From Candidatus Heimdallarchaeum endolithica (GTDB lineage Archaea; Asgardarchaeota; Heimdallarchaeia; Heimdallarchaeales; Heimdallarchaeaceae), in contig CP084167.1 of NCBI GenBank assembly GCA_021513715.1, positions 2,679,174-2,743,173 on the forward strand: a stretch of 64,000 bases of DNA. Direction: 5' to 3'. The notes beneath the pieces are model-generated. The model worked only from the letters and a program-made list of their open reading frames with translations, was not told the origin of the DNA and ran no database searches. Below, piece by piece: positions 17,264-26,639 of the stretch. The position numbers and the translations under genes were made by a program. Position 1 is the first letter of the stretch. Each line of letters starts with the position of its first letter.

Positions 17264-18043
17264 TTACTCCTTTGATTTATTCACGTTATGAATGATTTCA
17301 GTTATTTCTTCAGTTAATCCTCCTGGCATAAAAATAACCACTTTCTCGCTAGGATCTTGAGCTATATCTCTTATGGTTTGCAATGTTCTAAGTTGTAGAC
17401 CACCTTTTGTTTTTGTTAAAATTGTAGCTGCTTCAGAGAGTTTCTGTGCTGCGATAAATTCACCTTCAGCTTTAATAATAACTGCACGTTTATCTCTTTC
17501 TGCTTCTGCTTGGATAGCAAAAGCTCTTTTCATTTCAGCTGGAAGTTCAATCTCTTGCATTTTGATAGCTTCAATATCCACGCCCCATTCGCTTGTTTCT
17601 TTATCTACAATTTTCTTGATATCTGCAGCAATTTGATCTCTCTCCGTTAACACTTGGTCTAACTCCATTGTGCCTATAGTATCTCTTAATGCAGCTTGAG
17701 TATATTGTTGTACTGCATAACGATAATTAGCTATTTTTATCACTGCATCTTCAGGTCTCTCTACTTTGAAATAGACTACAGCATTAGTCAAAACAGGAAT
17801 GTTGTCTTTTGTCATAACTTCTTGTCGAGGAATATCTTGGGTAATTATTCTCAAATCAACCTTTACTCCCTTCTCTAATATGGGAGTGACATATACAAGT
17901 CCTGGACCTATAGTTCGTACATATTTTCCAAGTCTGAAAACTACTATCCTCTCATATTCATAGGCTAATTTCAAACCAGAAAGGAAAAATAAGCCAATAA
18001 TTGCCAATCCTATTCCAATGAAAACAAATATTTCTACTTCCAT
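17264..18043 (-). CDS. SPFH/band-7 (slipin/stomatin-like) membrane protein
   Basis: A protein of about 259 residues with one N-terminal membrane helix (VEIFVFIGIGLAIIGLFFLS) and then the SPFH domain: YEYERIVVFRLGKY, GPGLVYVTPILEK, RQEVMTKDNIPVLTNAVVYF, and the later RDTIGTMELDQVL and EWGVDIEAIKMQEIELP. A coiled helical tail (QAEAERDKRAVIIKAEGE) is typical of slipins. The family forms large membrane-associated oligomers. Archaeal slipins are often paired with an NfeD-like gene, but here the partner is an HPS-like enzyme. The ATG at 18043 is preferred over the TTG nine bases earlier. Confidence 0.92.
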   Translation of the reverse strand: MEVEIFVFIGIGLAIIGLFFLSGLKLAYEYERIVVFRLGKYVRTIGPGLVYVTPILEKGVKVDLRIITQDIPRQEVMTKDNIPVLTNAVVYFKVERPEDAVIKIANYRYAVQQYTQAALRDTIGTMELDQVLTERDQIAADIKKIVDKETSEWGVDIEAIKMQEIELPAEMKRAFAIQAEAERDKRAVIIKAEGEFIAAQKLSEAATILTKTKGGLQLRTLQTIRDIAQDPSEKVVIFMPGGLTEEITEIIHNVNKSKE

Positions 18044-18333
18044 TTCTATCAACTCTTTTTTTTAATCCTTTATTCTTTTTCACAATTTTAAATATATCCA
18101 AATGAAAAGCTAATTTTATTCTGTTTCTAAATTAGCTAATATTTAGTAAAATCAAGTTTTCACCCATAGAAAATTAAAATTCGTTAATTTGCAAATACTT
18201 TTAAATGAGAACAGTTTTACGTAGTTTGAAGTTTTAAAATAATTCCTTATTTGTTTCAAAATAATGCAATTGTTTTAAACGCTATGAAACACTAACTACG
18301 ATACAATGCGATGTTAGATAAAACCAGTATACG

Positions 18334-19626
18334 GTGATAAAAATAGAATTCAACGAATTACCATTGACACATGAAACCTCATTAGCAATAGAAAAAATGG
18401 GTTTCACAACATTAACAGATATTCAAGAACAAGCTATTCCTCTGATACTTGAAAGAGATGATACACATGTTTTAGCTCAAGCAAAAACAGGAACTGGAAA
18501 AACACTTTCTTTTGCAATTCCTTTGGTAGAAAAACTTTACCCAAAGAAAAAAATTGTTCAAGCAGTAATAATTGTTCCAACAAGAGAGCTATGTAAGCAA
18601 GTTCACTCAGTTATAAGAGATGTATCAAGATATAGACGCTTTAAAACAGTGGAAGTCTATGGAGGAGTATCTATAAATAGACAAATAGAAAAAATAGAAT
18701 CTGGAGCTCAAATTGTTATAGCTACACCAGGAAGATTAATAGATCTTTATTACAGAGAAGCAATAAATCTAGACAATGTAAGGTTTGCTGTTTTGGATGA
18801 AGCAGATAAAATGCTAGATATGGGTTTTTTCCCAGATATAGAGTTTATCTTGTTTGAAGCAATGAAGAATGCTAGACCGCATTTGATGCTGTTTTCAGCA
18901 ACAATTATTGATACTATAAGAGAAATCGCTTTTGATTTCACTATCGGTCAAAAACTATTAGAAATTGACGTATCTCATGACTCATTAACAGTTGAAAGTT
19001 GTGAGCAGTATTACTATAAAGTAAATGATCAAAGACACAAATATTCTACATTCAAACAGATTCTAAAAAAAGAGAACCCTAAATTTAGTATAATCTTTGT
19101 AAATACTAAAAGAATGGCAAATATATTAACAAAAAGACTCAGAAGTGAGAGAGATTTATCTTTAAGAGTAGATATGCTACATGGGGATATGACCCAAAAA
19201 CAAAGAGAAATTGTTACTAATCGTTTTAGAAAAAAACAATTAAATTGTTTGATTGCAACAAATGTGGCAGCAAGAGGATTAGATTTCCCCCACATTACTC
19301 ATATATTCAATTATGATATACCTGACACAGTAGAAAGCTATGTTCATAGAGTAGGAAGAACATCAAGGATGGGGTCGTCAGGAACAGCTATTTCTTTAGT
19401 AGTTGATGATGGTAAACAATTAAGTCAGTTATATGCAATTGAGCAATTTATCGATTTAGAAATAAAAAGAAAGCATATAAAATTTTCAAAAACAGAAAAT
19501 TCGGGTTCTGAAAATAAAGGAAAAAGGTATAATAATAATTCCAGTAATAGACAAAAGAATAAAGGATCTAAAAAATCTAAATCTCCCTACTATAAGAAAG
19601 TCTATTCACAAATTGAACGAAACTAA
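18334..19626 (+). CDS. DEAD-box RNA helicase
   Basis: A 430-residue helicase with all motifs in order: Q motif (TDIQEQAIP), motif I AKTGTGKT, Ia PTRELCKQ, Ib TPGRLIDL, DEAD in AVLDEADKM, SAT in MLFSATI, and motifs V-VI in ATNVAARGLDFP and HRVGRTSRMG. After the core comes a low-complexity basic tail (about 385-430) rich in Lys, Asn and Ser, as often found in RNA-remodelling cold-shock or ribosome-biogenesis helicases. Translation starts at GTG 18334. The 280-base AT-rich gap upstream holds nothing else recognisable. Confidence 0.95.
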   Translation: MIKIEFNELPLTHETSLAIEKMGFTTLTDIQEQAIPLILERDDTHVLAQAKTGTGKTLSFAIPLVEKLYPKKKIVQAVIIVPTRELCKQVHSVIRDVSRYRRFKTVEVYGGVSINRQIEKIESGAQIVIATPGRLIDLYYREAINLDNVRFAVLDEADKMLDMGFFPDIEFILFEAMKNARPHLMLFSATIIDTIREIAFDFTIGQKLLEIDVSHDSLTVESCEQYYYKVNDQRHKYSTFKQILKKENPKFSIIFVNTKRMANILTKRLRSERDLSLRVDMLHGDMTQKQREIVTNRFRKKQLNCLIATNVAARGLDFPHITHIFNYDIPDTVESYVHRVGRTSRMGSSGTAISLVVDDGKQLSQLYAIEQFIDLEIKRKHIKFSKTENSGSENKGKRYNNNSSNRQKNKGSKKSKSPYYKKVYSQIERN

Positions 19627-19676
19627 TATTCTACTTTTTCTATTATTTTTTTTAATTTATGTCTTCTAAAAAAACA

Positions 19677-20504
19677 TTAATAATTTTCTTTTTTCAATTG
19701 AGTTGATAAAGTTGTTAAATCTCTCTTGAATTTTTGGTATTTTTTTTCTTTTTTTTCTTCATCGGACACAAGAGAAAGGATTTTTTGTAGATTCATTCTG
19801 TGTATCTTTTTCTCAGAATAAGTAAATTTGAAGATATCTACATCTCCTAGTTTTAAGGAATATAAATAATCAAGATTACTCTTTACTAAACTCTTATCTT
19901 TTAGTACTTTATCGTGACCTGTAATAATCAACTTACAGTCAAAAGAGAGATATTTTTCTAATGTATTAATATAAGTTTCAATGTCTAGATTGTTAATATA
20001 AGGGAAAGGTTCTTCAACATTGTCTCCAACAAATAAAATCTTATCTTGAGCATCAAAACATGAAGCTGATTCTATTGTGTGTCCTGGGCTACTAAAAAAA
20101 ATTATTTGGTCTTCTGGGAAAAATAATTTTGAATGAAATAGAAGATTTGGTTTAACTAATGAAACTTTTCCTTTCTGGTAGTTTTTATATTTAACTAATT
20201 CATCTTGTGCTTTTTTCCTAAATACGTGTTCAAAATTTTCCTGAGCAATTATGATTTTGTTAGAAAAAAAGCAGTTTCCCCAGATATGGTCATAATCTGC
20301 GTGAGAATTAAAAATAATAATATTTGTAGGAAGAAACTTTTTTTGTTCTTTTAAGTACTTAATAACGCTCTTCATGGATTCTGGACCCAAAAAAGTATCA
20401 CAAATGAATGTATGTTTTTCTCCTATAATAGCAAAAACATTTGTTTTATATGGTTCAAAAAAGGTGAATAAAATTCCCCTTTTCCCTATTTGTTGAATTT
20501 CCAT
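19677..20504 (-). CDS. MBL-fold (metallo-beta-lactamase superfamily) hydrolase
   Basis: A 275-residue protein with the metal-binding pattern of MBL hydrolases: NSHADYDHIWGNCFF (the HxHxDH motif in the variant HADYDH), a later SSPGHTIESASCF, FVGDNVEEPF and the final histidine in IITGHDK. The last 60 residues are charged and helical. Substrates in this broad family range from thioesters to phosphodiesters and cannot be told from sequence here. It faces the DEAD-box helicase gene tail to tail. Confidence 0.85.
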   Translation of the reverse strand: MEIQQIGKRGILFTFFEPYKTNVFAIIGEKHTFICDTFLGPESMKSVIKYLKEQKKFLPTNIIIFNSHADYDHIWGNCFFSNKIIIAQENFEHVFRKKAQDELVKYKNYQKGKVSLVKPNLLFHSKLFFPEDQIIFFSSPGHTIESASCFDAQDKILFVGDNVEEPFPYINNLDIETYINTLEKYLSFDCKLIITGHDKVLKDKSLVKSNLDYLYSLKLGDVDIFKFTYSEKKIHRMNLQKILSLVSDEEKKEKKYQKFKRDLTTLSTQLKKENY

Positions 20505-20717
20505 TATTTTTAATACAAATTATCACTCTCTTTAATTTTTTTCTTTTTTGAATCAAAGAGAAAATATCATCAAAGAAATATTAGGAGGTGTATTATAGAT
20601 TTTATTTTACTTTTTTTTGATTTATTTACGTTTACTGTTGGTTTCAAATGTGTTATATGAAATTTTGCATAAACAAAAATAGTTATAAGATATTCTGTGA
20701 TATCGCCTATGACATAA

Positions 20718-21014
20718 ATGATAGAACGAATGCGCTTTTATGCCCAAGCATTAATATCTGCTTTAGAAAATAATCAGACTCCTACAATTTGTTTAAATGA
20801 ATTTGTTAGTTCAGTAAGAGATGCATGGATAAAGTTTGAACAAGGCCAAATAACTGTTGAAATAAGTCAACTTCCAAGAGCTATGTACATGTTTGTTGTG
20901 GAAGAGTTACCACAAGTGGTTGAAAATCCTTTAGAAAAAGAAAAAATAATTAGAGAGTTAAAACTCTTTTTGAATACTATTGATCTTATCCTCCAGCCTA
21001 AAGAAACTAATTAA
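20718..21014 (+). CDS. Small helical protein of unknown function
   Basis: A 98-residue, mostly helical soluble protein (MIERMRFYAQALISALENNQ ...) without recognised motifs. The C-terminal half alternates acidic and hydrophobic residues, suggesting a small helical bundle. A TATA-like AT-rich run precedes it and the AGGAGGTG at about 20583 is too far upstream to serve this start. Function unknown. Confidence 0.55.
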   Translation: MIERMRFYAQALISALENNQTPTICLNEFVSSVRDAWIKFEQGQITVEISQLPRAMYMFVVEELPQVVENPLEKEKIIRELKLFLNTIDLILQPKETN

Positions 21015-21149
21015 GGTATTTTCAACGATTTTCGCTAAATTTTTAGAATCTTTATTTTCGTTTTTAAAAAATAAAAAAAATGATTGTTATTTTCTTAAAA
21101 CTATGTTTTAAGTTAATTCTTATTCGATAATAAAAAAGATTATTAGTTA

Positions 21150-21317
21150 TTAATAACGATTATATCTTCTATTATTTTGTCTATGTTTTCTATAACAATC
21201 TTGACAATAGACGGGTCTTTCACCATCTGGTTTGAAAGGTACCTGTGCTTTTTTTCCACAGTCATCGCAAACGATGTCAAACATTTCACGATTGTCTATA
21301 TAATTTTCTCTACTCAA
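21150..21317 (-). CDS. Small zinc-binding protein with CxxC-x17-CxxC domain
   Basis: A 55-residue protein. The Cys pairs are CDDC and CQDC with exactly 17 residues between them (KKAQVPFKPDGERPVYC...), the hallmark of the small CxxC-x17-CxxC zinc-ribbon domain found in many bacteria and archaea. It ends in a basic Asn/Arg-rich tail, which suggests RNA or ribosome contact. The start is taken as TTG 21317 because GGTGA lies just upstream; an internal ATG at 21284 would give 44 residues. No partner gene is evident. Confidence 0.8.
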   Translation of the reverse strand: MSRENYIDNREMFDIVCDDCGKKAQVPFKPDGERPVYCQDCYRKHRQNNRRYNRY

Positions 21318-21788
21318 TATATTTCACCGATTATTGATTAGTTATACTTGAAAGCTCACTAGGATTCAAAAAATAGTTGAAACTTATTTAATGGATTCTA
21401 AAATTGAACTACAAATATACTAAGTAAATGAAATATATCGAGTATTTAAATTCTAGGTTTGAACTCAAGAAATAATTGTTAGATTTTAAATTATTAATTA
21501 AGTTAGATTTCAATTTAAAAATACTCACACTATTGGTGCTAGCTGTTTATTCTTTTGCTTTGGAACTTCATAAATTTGGATTTTTTGATTTTTCAAATAG
21601 CTGTAAGTTTTCATAAAAAAATAGAATTTGGTTCTGTTATTGTTCTTGAACAGCTGAATAATTATTCTAAATTTCTCGTGTTTTTTGTGAAAAAAACAAA
21701 TATTATAAAAAAACAACTTTTTCTACAATTTTCTTTTTTTTTCAAAATCTATTTAAGTGAAAATACCTTCTTTCTTTTAGTACCATCG
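21318..21788. other. AT-rich intergenic region before the Rad50-like operon
   Basis: About 470 bases with no credible gene. A TATA-like CTATTTAAG near 21747-21756 is correctly placed for a transcript starting just before GTG 21789. Longer open frames here are chance products of AT-rich sequence. Confidence 0.5.
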
Positions 21789-21977
21789 GTGAGTATAGTG
21801 GATAATCCTGATTCTTCAATTATAATTGATAAGATTAAAGAAGAAATAAATAATTACGAATCTTCGAGAGCTAGAGGAAAAAAACTTGTTTTTGAGAAAT
21901 CTACTTCTGAGCTTTTAAATGGTTTAGAACAGTTTCTAGATGATTTTTTGACAAATATTCTAAAACAGAAGAAGTAG
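21789..21977 (+). CDS. Small helical protein heading the Rad50-like/PIN operon (apparent frameshift at its end)
   Basis: Read as written, GTG 21789 gives 62 residues (MSIVDNPDSSIIIDKIKEEI ...) ending ILKQKK. The T6 run at 21944-21949 sits where a -1 shift opens a second frame that continues DKYSKTEEVEEIDKFVEHLY... and stops at 22042, overlapping the next gene's ATG by a few bases. The second frame has ordinary acidic, helical coding composition and ends exactly where operon packing predicts, so the real product is probably about 84 residues. Either the assembly lost a T or slippage occurs. It resembles no family I know. The position suggests a subunit or regulator of the downstream ATPase. 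Confidence 0.6.
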   Translation: MSIVDNPDSSIIIDKIKEEINNYESSRARGKKLVFEKSTSELLNGLEQFLDDFLTNILKQKK

Positions 21978-22031
21978 AAGAAATTGACAAATTTGTTGAA
22001 CACCTCTATTCTTCATTAGGGTGGAAAAGAA

Positions 22032-23858
22032 ATGATTACTAATGTAAGTGTAAAAAATTGGAAAAAATTTGATCAGCAAAAGGAATGGTCTTTTGATAAA
22101 GGAATCCAGCTTATTTATGGGCCAAATACAAGTGGAAAATCTTCACTTCTTGAAGCTATTTATTTTGCCTTTTTCGGAGTAGATGAGAAAGTTGATGGAA
22201 ATCCAACTTATAATTCAAATGAGGCTGCTATCGTGACAGTAGATTTCATTTCAAATACTGGTGAAAAATATAGAATAATCAGAAGTTATAAAAAAATAAA
22301 AAGAAAAGAAGAATCTTTTACACTTTACAAATTGGTAGATGGAAATGAAGAATTTTTCTCTGATAATCCTCAAGATGCGATAAAAATATATGGAAACTTT
22401 GAAGATATCTTTACACATATAATTTTCCTGAAAGAGGGCGAAATATATCGAGCTCTATCAAGAATGAAAAGCAATTTAGATGAAGAATTAGCATATTTGT
22501 TAAACTTGCAACGATTTGATGTTCTTCGTGATAAATTAAGAGAAACAAGACTTAAAGTTATTAAAAAAGAAAAAGAAAATGTAAAAAAAGACCCGACTTT
22601 TCTATCTGAAAAAGAAATAAATGAACTTAACGATAAATTGAATGATTTAAATGAAGTTAAAAAGAAGCTAGAAGAAGAAAAATCGAAGTTTATAGACAAT
22701 AGGCAAACAGCGCAGAAAAAATATTCATTAACTAAAAAACTGAGAGATCTTGATTCTCAAAAACAAAAATATGGTGAAACAATAAAGACTATTAGAAACA
22801 AGTATGAAAATAAAGAATCTTTAATTGAGTTTTTGGATAATGAGATTGAATCATTAGAAAATAAATATAGACAGCTAGAACTAGAGTATAGTAAACTAAG
22901 TAGTGAAAAGGCAGAAAAAGAAGGAGAAAAGAGAAGACTAAATAAGCTTATTATTGAAATCAAGTCTTTTAAGTCCTCTGGAACTACTACATGTCCTACT
23001 TGTTATCAAAAAGTTGACCCCTTAATTCTTCAAGAAGCTATGGAAAGTTTTAGCAAGAAAGTTACAAAGTTAGAAAATGCTTTGTCCCAACTTAATTATT
23101 CTATTGATACGGTTAATGAAGAAAAAAGAAATATCTCTCAAAAAATAAAGGAAATTAAAGAAGACTTATTTGAGCTCAAAAATGCAAAAGCAAGAATAAG
23201 TGATGTCCAAGAAGAAATGAATGAAATAAGTGAAAATCTTAACTCTCTCCCCCATACTGAGGATATTCAATATTATTCAAAACAAATACAAGAACTAGAA
23301 CAAAAAATAAGTGAAACTAATGTAGAAATAGGAACAATAGAGAAAAAATTAAGTTCAAGTAAGCAAGAAGGGGTTTTTATTGATGAACTAGAGTTTCAGG
23401 AAAAATTCATAGAACTTGTTGAAAATAAAATAGCAGAGTATAAAGATGAGTTGTTAGAAAGAAAATTGGATGAAATTAAAAGTGTGATAAAAGAAAAATG
23501 GTCAGAAATATGGGATAAAGAAATATGGTCTATTGAATTTGACGAAAATTTAATTCCTACAATTAGCTTTAAGTTTAAAGGAACAACTATTCAACAGAAT
23601 TTACGCAGTTTTTCAGCAAGCGAAAAAATACTCCTGAGTGTCATTTTACGAGCTGCACTAATTGATAAATTCTTAAGCGTGAAAACGATGATTCTTGATG
23701 ATCCCTCAATCTTTCTTGATCAAGAGAGTGTTAAAATTGCTGCTAGATTCTACCGTGAACTAATAGATAAAAAAAGTGTTGAACAGATAATTATGACTAC
23801 ATTTGATGAATCATTCAAAGAGTTGTTAAAACCCGAAAAAGTGATAAATCTTGAATGA
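22032..23858 (+). CDS. Rad50/SbcC-like SMC-family ATPase with zinc hook
   Basis: A 608-residue protein of the Rad50 type but shorter than archaeal Rad50 (about 850-900). It has the N-terminal Walker A GPNTSGKSS (about 30-38), two long coiled-coil arms (about 165-315 and 335-480) joined by a zinc hook with Cys321 and Cys324 (TTTCPTCYQK), an ABC signature region SFSASEKILLS (about 526-536) and Walker B MILDDPS (Asp556-557). Such ATPases clamp DNA and drive a nuclease partner. No Mre11-like gene is adjacent. Instead the next gene carries a PIN nuclease domain, and its reconstructed start overlaps this stop by 8 bases. Confidence 0.88.
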   Translation: MITNVSVKNWKKFDQQKEWSFDKGIQLIYGPNTSGKSSLLEAIYFAFFGVDEKVDGNPTYNSNEAAIVTVDFISNTGEKYRIIRSYKKIKRKEESFTLYKLVDGNEEFFSDNPQDAIKIYGNFEDIFTHIIFLKEGEIYRALSRMKSNLDEELAYLLNLQRFDVLRDKLRETRLKVIKKEKENVKKDPTFLSEKEINELNDKLNDLNEVKKKLEEEKSKFIDNRQTAQKKYSLTKKLRDLDSQKQKYGETIKTIRNKYENKESLIEFLDNEIESLENKYRQLELEYSKLSSEKAEKEGEKRRLNKLIIEIKSFKSSGTTTCPTCYQKVDPLILQEAMESFSKKVTKLENALSQLNYSIDTVNEEKRNISQKIKEIKEDLFELKNAKARISDVQEEMNEISENLNSLPHTEDIQYYSKQIQELEQKISETNVEIGTIEKKLSSSKQEGVFIDELEFQEKFIELVENKIAEYKDELLERKLDEIKSVIKEKWSEIWDKEIWSIEFDENLIPTISFKFKGTTIQQNLRSFSASEKILLSVILRAALIDKFLSVKTMILDDPSIFLDQESVKIAARFYRELIDKKSVEQIIMTTFDESFKELLKPEKVINLE

Positions 23859-23894
23859 AACTAAATTTTTGTTTGTTTTTGATACTTCTTTTTT

Positions 23895-25454
23895 TTGTCT
23901 CTCTTAAATGTTAATCGCCATCAATTGATACAAGATATCAAAGAAGTATTTGACTTTGTTCCAAACATTGAATATATTGCTCCAAAAATAATTCTAAAAG
24001 AGCTTTCGGGAAAATATAAAGACAAGTGTCCTTTTCTAGAGCAACATATTCAATTTACAGATGTAAAAATTACAGAAGAAGAGATAAAAGAACTTAAATC
24101 ATTAAATTACTCTTTAGCGAATCATGCGTTTGAGAGAGATGAAAAGGGTGATTACCTCATAATTAAATCAGCACAAAAGCATAACAACTCAGAAGTAGTC
24201 ACATTCATTGTAAGTAATGATGAAGGTATTCATTTGTTTCTCAATCAAGCTATTCCAGAAGAGAAAATAAAGCCAATCTGGGTTGCAAGATTTTTATCTT
24301 TTTTAGCTAAACAATCTCCAACTAAACCTCAAAAACAAAGGTTTATTCGAGCTTCTGAAATGCTAGAAGAGTATATTGAAACTTATCGTATAAAGGCTAA
24401 GCGAGGAGAAACACCTTTTTATGATATGGAAAAGATACTCATGTCAGCTAAATTTTTACCAGCTGAAGAGCAAGTTGTTCAGTTGCAAGAATCTCTAGAG
24501 AATCAAATAATCACAGGAGAAAAAAATAAAACTCTTCCTTCATTTATTAATCAAATAGGTTCAAAACTACATCAAATTTTTACATATATTGATTTAGGTG
24601 AAACAAATGTTATCGAAGCTCAACTCGAGTCTGTAGAAAATATAATCAAAAATCTAAATTTCGAGCAACAAGAGACAATTTACAAAATTATTAGTTTTTA
24701 TATGATTGCTATTCTAAATCGATTAGCTTCATTATATGACCAAAATGGAGCTTTTTCTGGTATTGTTTCCGCATTGGAAAGAGCAAAATACTATTTGAAA
24801 TATGTAGAAGAATTTGAGGATAAGAGTCAACTCTACGCAATTTTAAGTTGGATACATTTATTAAATAATTCAGTTGATTTGTCTCAATATTACTTCTCAA
24901 AAGTAACAGATAAGAACTTTGAACTAGCAAGAAAGTTAATTGCATTATTAGAGCTTTATGGCACTCCACTAGCAAAAATTAATTTAGAATTGTATGAATT
25001 ACTTCCATCTGAAATTTGGAAGGATCTCAATGAAACGCTTGCTATATGCCCAAATAAGTTATTACGAGATAAAATAGCTCATATAGTTAATACCTTTGAA
25101 ATAAAGCCCTCTTTTGTTTTCGATGCAAGACATTTTAGTCTGAAAAATGTAAGTGTGAAAGAAAACTATTTACTTTCTTTTCTAAAAGAGCAGTTTAGAA
25201 TACTAAATATAAGAAAAAAAGAGAGTTCAATAGTGATTGAGTGTTATAACAGTAAAATTGGTCAAATTGAACTCCGTTTACCAGTTATGACAAAAATGCT
25301 TAAAGCATCACATGGTGATTTAATTAGTTTTCAAGGTGGAATAGTAGCAAAAATCAACAAACCTGGCCCAGGAAAAAAACATTCTGCAACAATATATTTC
25401 AGTAAATTAGAAGAAAAGGATCATAGTGTCTCAAAGGATAGTAAGTTAATTTAA
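23895..25454 (+). CDS. PIN-domain protein (N-terminus separated by an apparent frameshift)
   Basis: As written the frame opens at TTG 23895 and gives 519 residues. Just upstream, in another frame from TTG 23851, is NETKFLFVFDTSFF, the first strand of a PIN domain with its catalytic Asp. The two frames join by a -1 shift in the T8 run at 23889-23896. The paralogue at 38702-40471 confirms the join (FILDTSFLCSVLD there, FVFDTSFF then LSLLN here). Later PIN residues follow: KELSGKY and IVSNDEGIHLF. Residues about 150-400 are helical and a beta-rich domain ends the protein (GDLISFQGGIVAKINKPGPG). It is probably the nuclease partner of the Rad50-like ATPase upstream. Confidence 0.75.
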   Translation: MSLLNVNRHQLIQDIKEVFDFVPNIEYIAPKIILKELSGKYKDKCPFLEQHIQFTDVKITEEEIKELKSLNYSLANHAFERDEKGDYLIIKSAQKHNNSEVVTFIVSNDEGIHLFLNQAIPEEKIKPIWVARFLSFLAKQSPTKPQKQRFIRASEMLEEYIETYRIKAKRGETPFYDMEKILMSAKFLPAEEQVVQLQESLENQIITGEKNKTLPSFINQIGSKLHQIFTYIDLGETNVIEAQLESVENIIKNLNFEQQETIYKIISFYMIAILNRLASLYDQNGAFSGIVSALERAKYYLKYVEEFEDKSQLYAILSWIHLLNNSVDLSQYYFSKVTDKNFELARKLIALLELYGTPLAKINLELYELLPSEIWKDLNETLAICPNKLLRDKIAHIVNTFEIKPSFVFDARHFSLKNVSVKENYLLSFLKEQFRILNIRKKESSIVIECYNSKIGQIELRLPVMTKMLKASHGDLISFQGGIVAKINKPGPGKKHSATIYFSKLEEKDHSVSKDSKLI

Positions 25455-25569
25455 TATTTTTCCAATCACTTAATTTATGTAATGCAAAAAAATATCCAGA
25501 CATAGAAAACAGCACTCGGATTTGCAATTATTTAAAGTATGTTTATATAGTCTCTTTAAATGAACACGT

Positions 25570-25920
25570 GTGGACAATATTGTAACTGGGCTGTATGTTG
25601 GTAAAAAAGACCCCGTTTTTACTGAAACAAGTTCCTTTCAACCTAAAAATGTTGTAATCATTAGAGTAAAAATAGTTGATTCTAGTGGAAATGCTGTTGA
25701 AGGTGCATCAGTAACCATAACAATTACTAACCCTAATGGAGATATAGTGACTCTAACCTCAACAACTGACAATCAAGGAATAGCAGAGTTTTCTTATAGG
25801 TTAAATCCAAAAACTCCACTAGGAATTTACACTATTAATGTGACAGATGTGAGTCTAACTGGGTATACTTATGATCCAAATGCTAATGTAGTTTCAACAC
25901 TTGATTTTAATGTAAATTAA
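25570..25920 (+). CDS. Single Ig-like (Big/MG2-type) domain protein
   Basis: A 116-residue protein starting at GTG 25570. It consists of one beta-sandwich domain: VIIRVKIVDSSGNAVEGASV ... TSTTDNQGIAEFSYRL ... GIYTINVTDVSLTGYTYD. This pattern is common in bacterial-type Ig domains of surface proteins. There is no signal peptide or membrane anchor, unusual for such a domain, so it may be cytoplasmic, exported by another route, or a remnant of a larger surface protein. It follows the PIN gene after 115 bases. Confidence 0.6.
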   Translation: MDNIVTGLYVGKKDPVFTETSSFQPKNVVIIRVKIVDSSGNAVEGASVTITITNPNGDIVTLTSTTDNQGIAEFSYRLNPKTPLGIYTINVTDVSLTGYTYDPNANVVSTLDFNVN

Positions 25921-26639
25921 AATATACAACCCTTTATTTTTTTCTTTCTTTTTAAAATGATAGAGCAAAATATTTAGATTACAAAATTAAAGAAATTTTA
26001 TGGTTTCAATTACATTTTATGGTGCAATCAATGAAATAGGAGGAAATAAAATACTTCTAGAAGGAGAAGAAACTAGAGTTTTTTTGGATTTTGGCTTGTG
26101 TTTTAATCGATATGGTAATTATTTTTCTCCTTATATTACTCCGCGTCAAGGACTAAAATTAAAGGATTTTATTGAGTTGAGCCTTTTACCTGATCTCGAG
26201 GGTTTATATTGACAAGATTTTGAACAGCGCTTTCGAGAGAGTGCTAAAGAGCCATTGTTCGATGGAATCGTTCTCTCACATTCACACATTGATCATGCAG
26301 GATTTATTCCATTTATACGTTCTGATATACCTTTCTATGCTTCTGAAGGTTCATTGGCTATATTGAAGGCAATGGAACAAACTAGTTACGGATTCTACGA
26401 ATTTTTAGAACTTAAAGAGAAATTCAAAATAAGAGAAAGTAAAAGAGAGAAAGGTAAATATATACGAGATAGAGATTCAAGTATTCGAAGAGAAATAGTT
26501 TCTTTAAAATCAGATTTTAAAATAGGTGAGTTTAGTTTTCATTTCTTCCCCATAGACCATTCAATTGTTGGAGCAACGGCTTATGTTATTGAAACTCAAG
26601 AAGGCTCAATAGTTTATACTGGAGATATACGTTTTCATG

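Noticed and set aside
21555-21788. N-terminal extension of the small protein before GTG 21789
   Set aside because: The extension is Phe/Ile/Lys-rich low-complexity sequence from AT-rich DNA, and a TATA-like box lies inside it.
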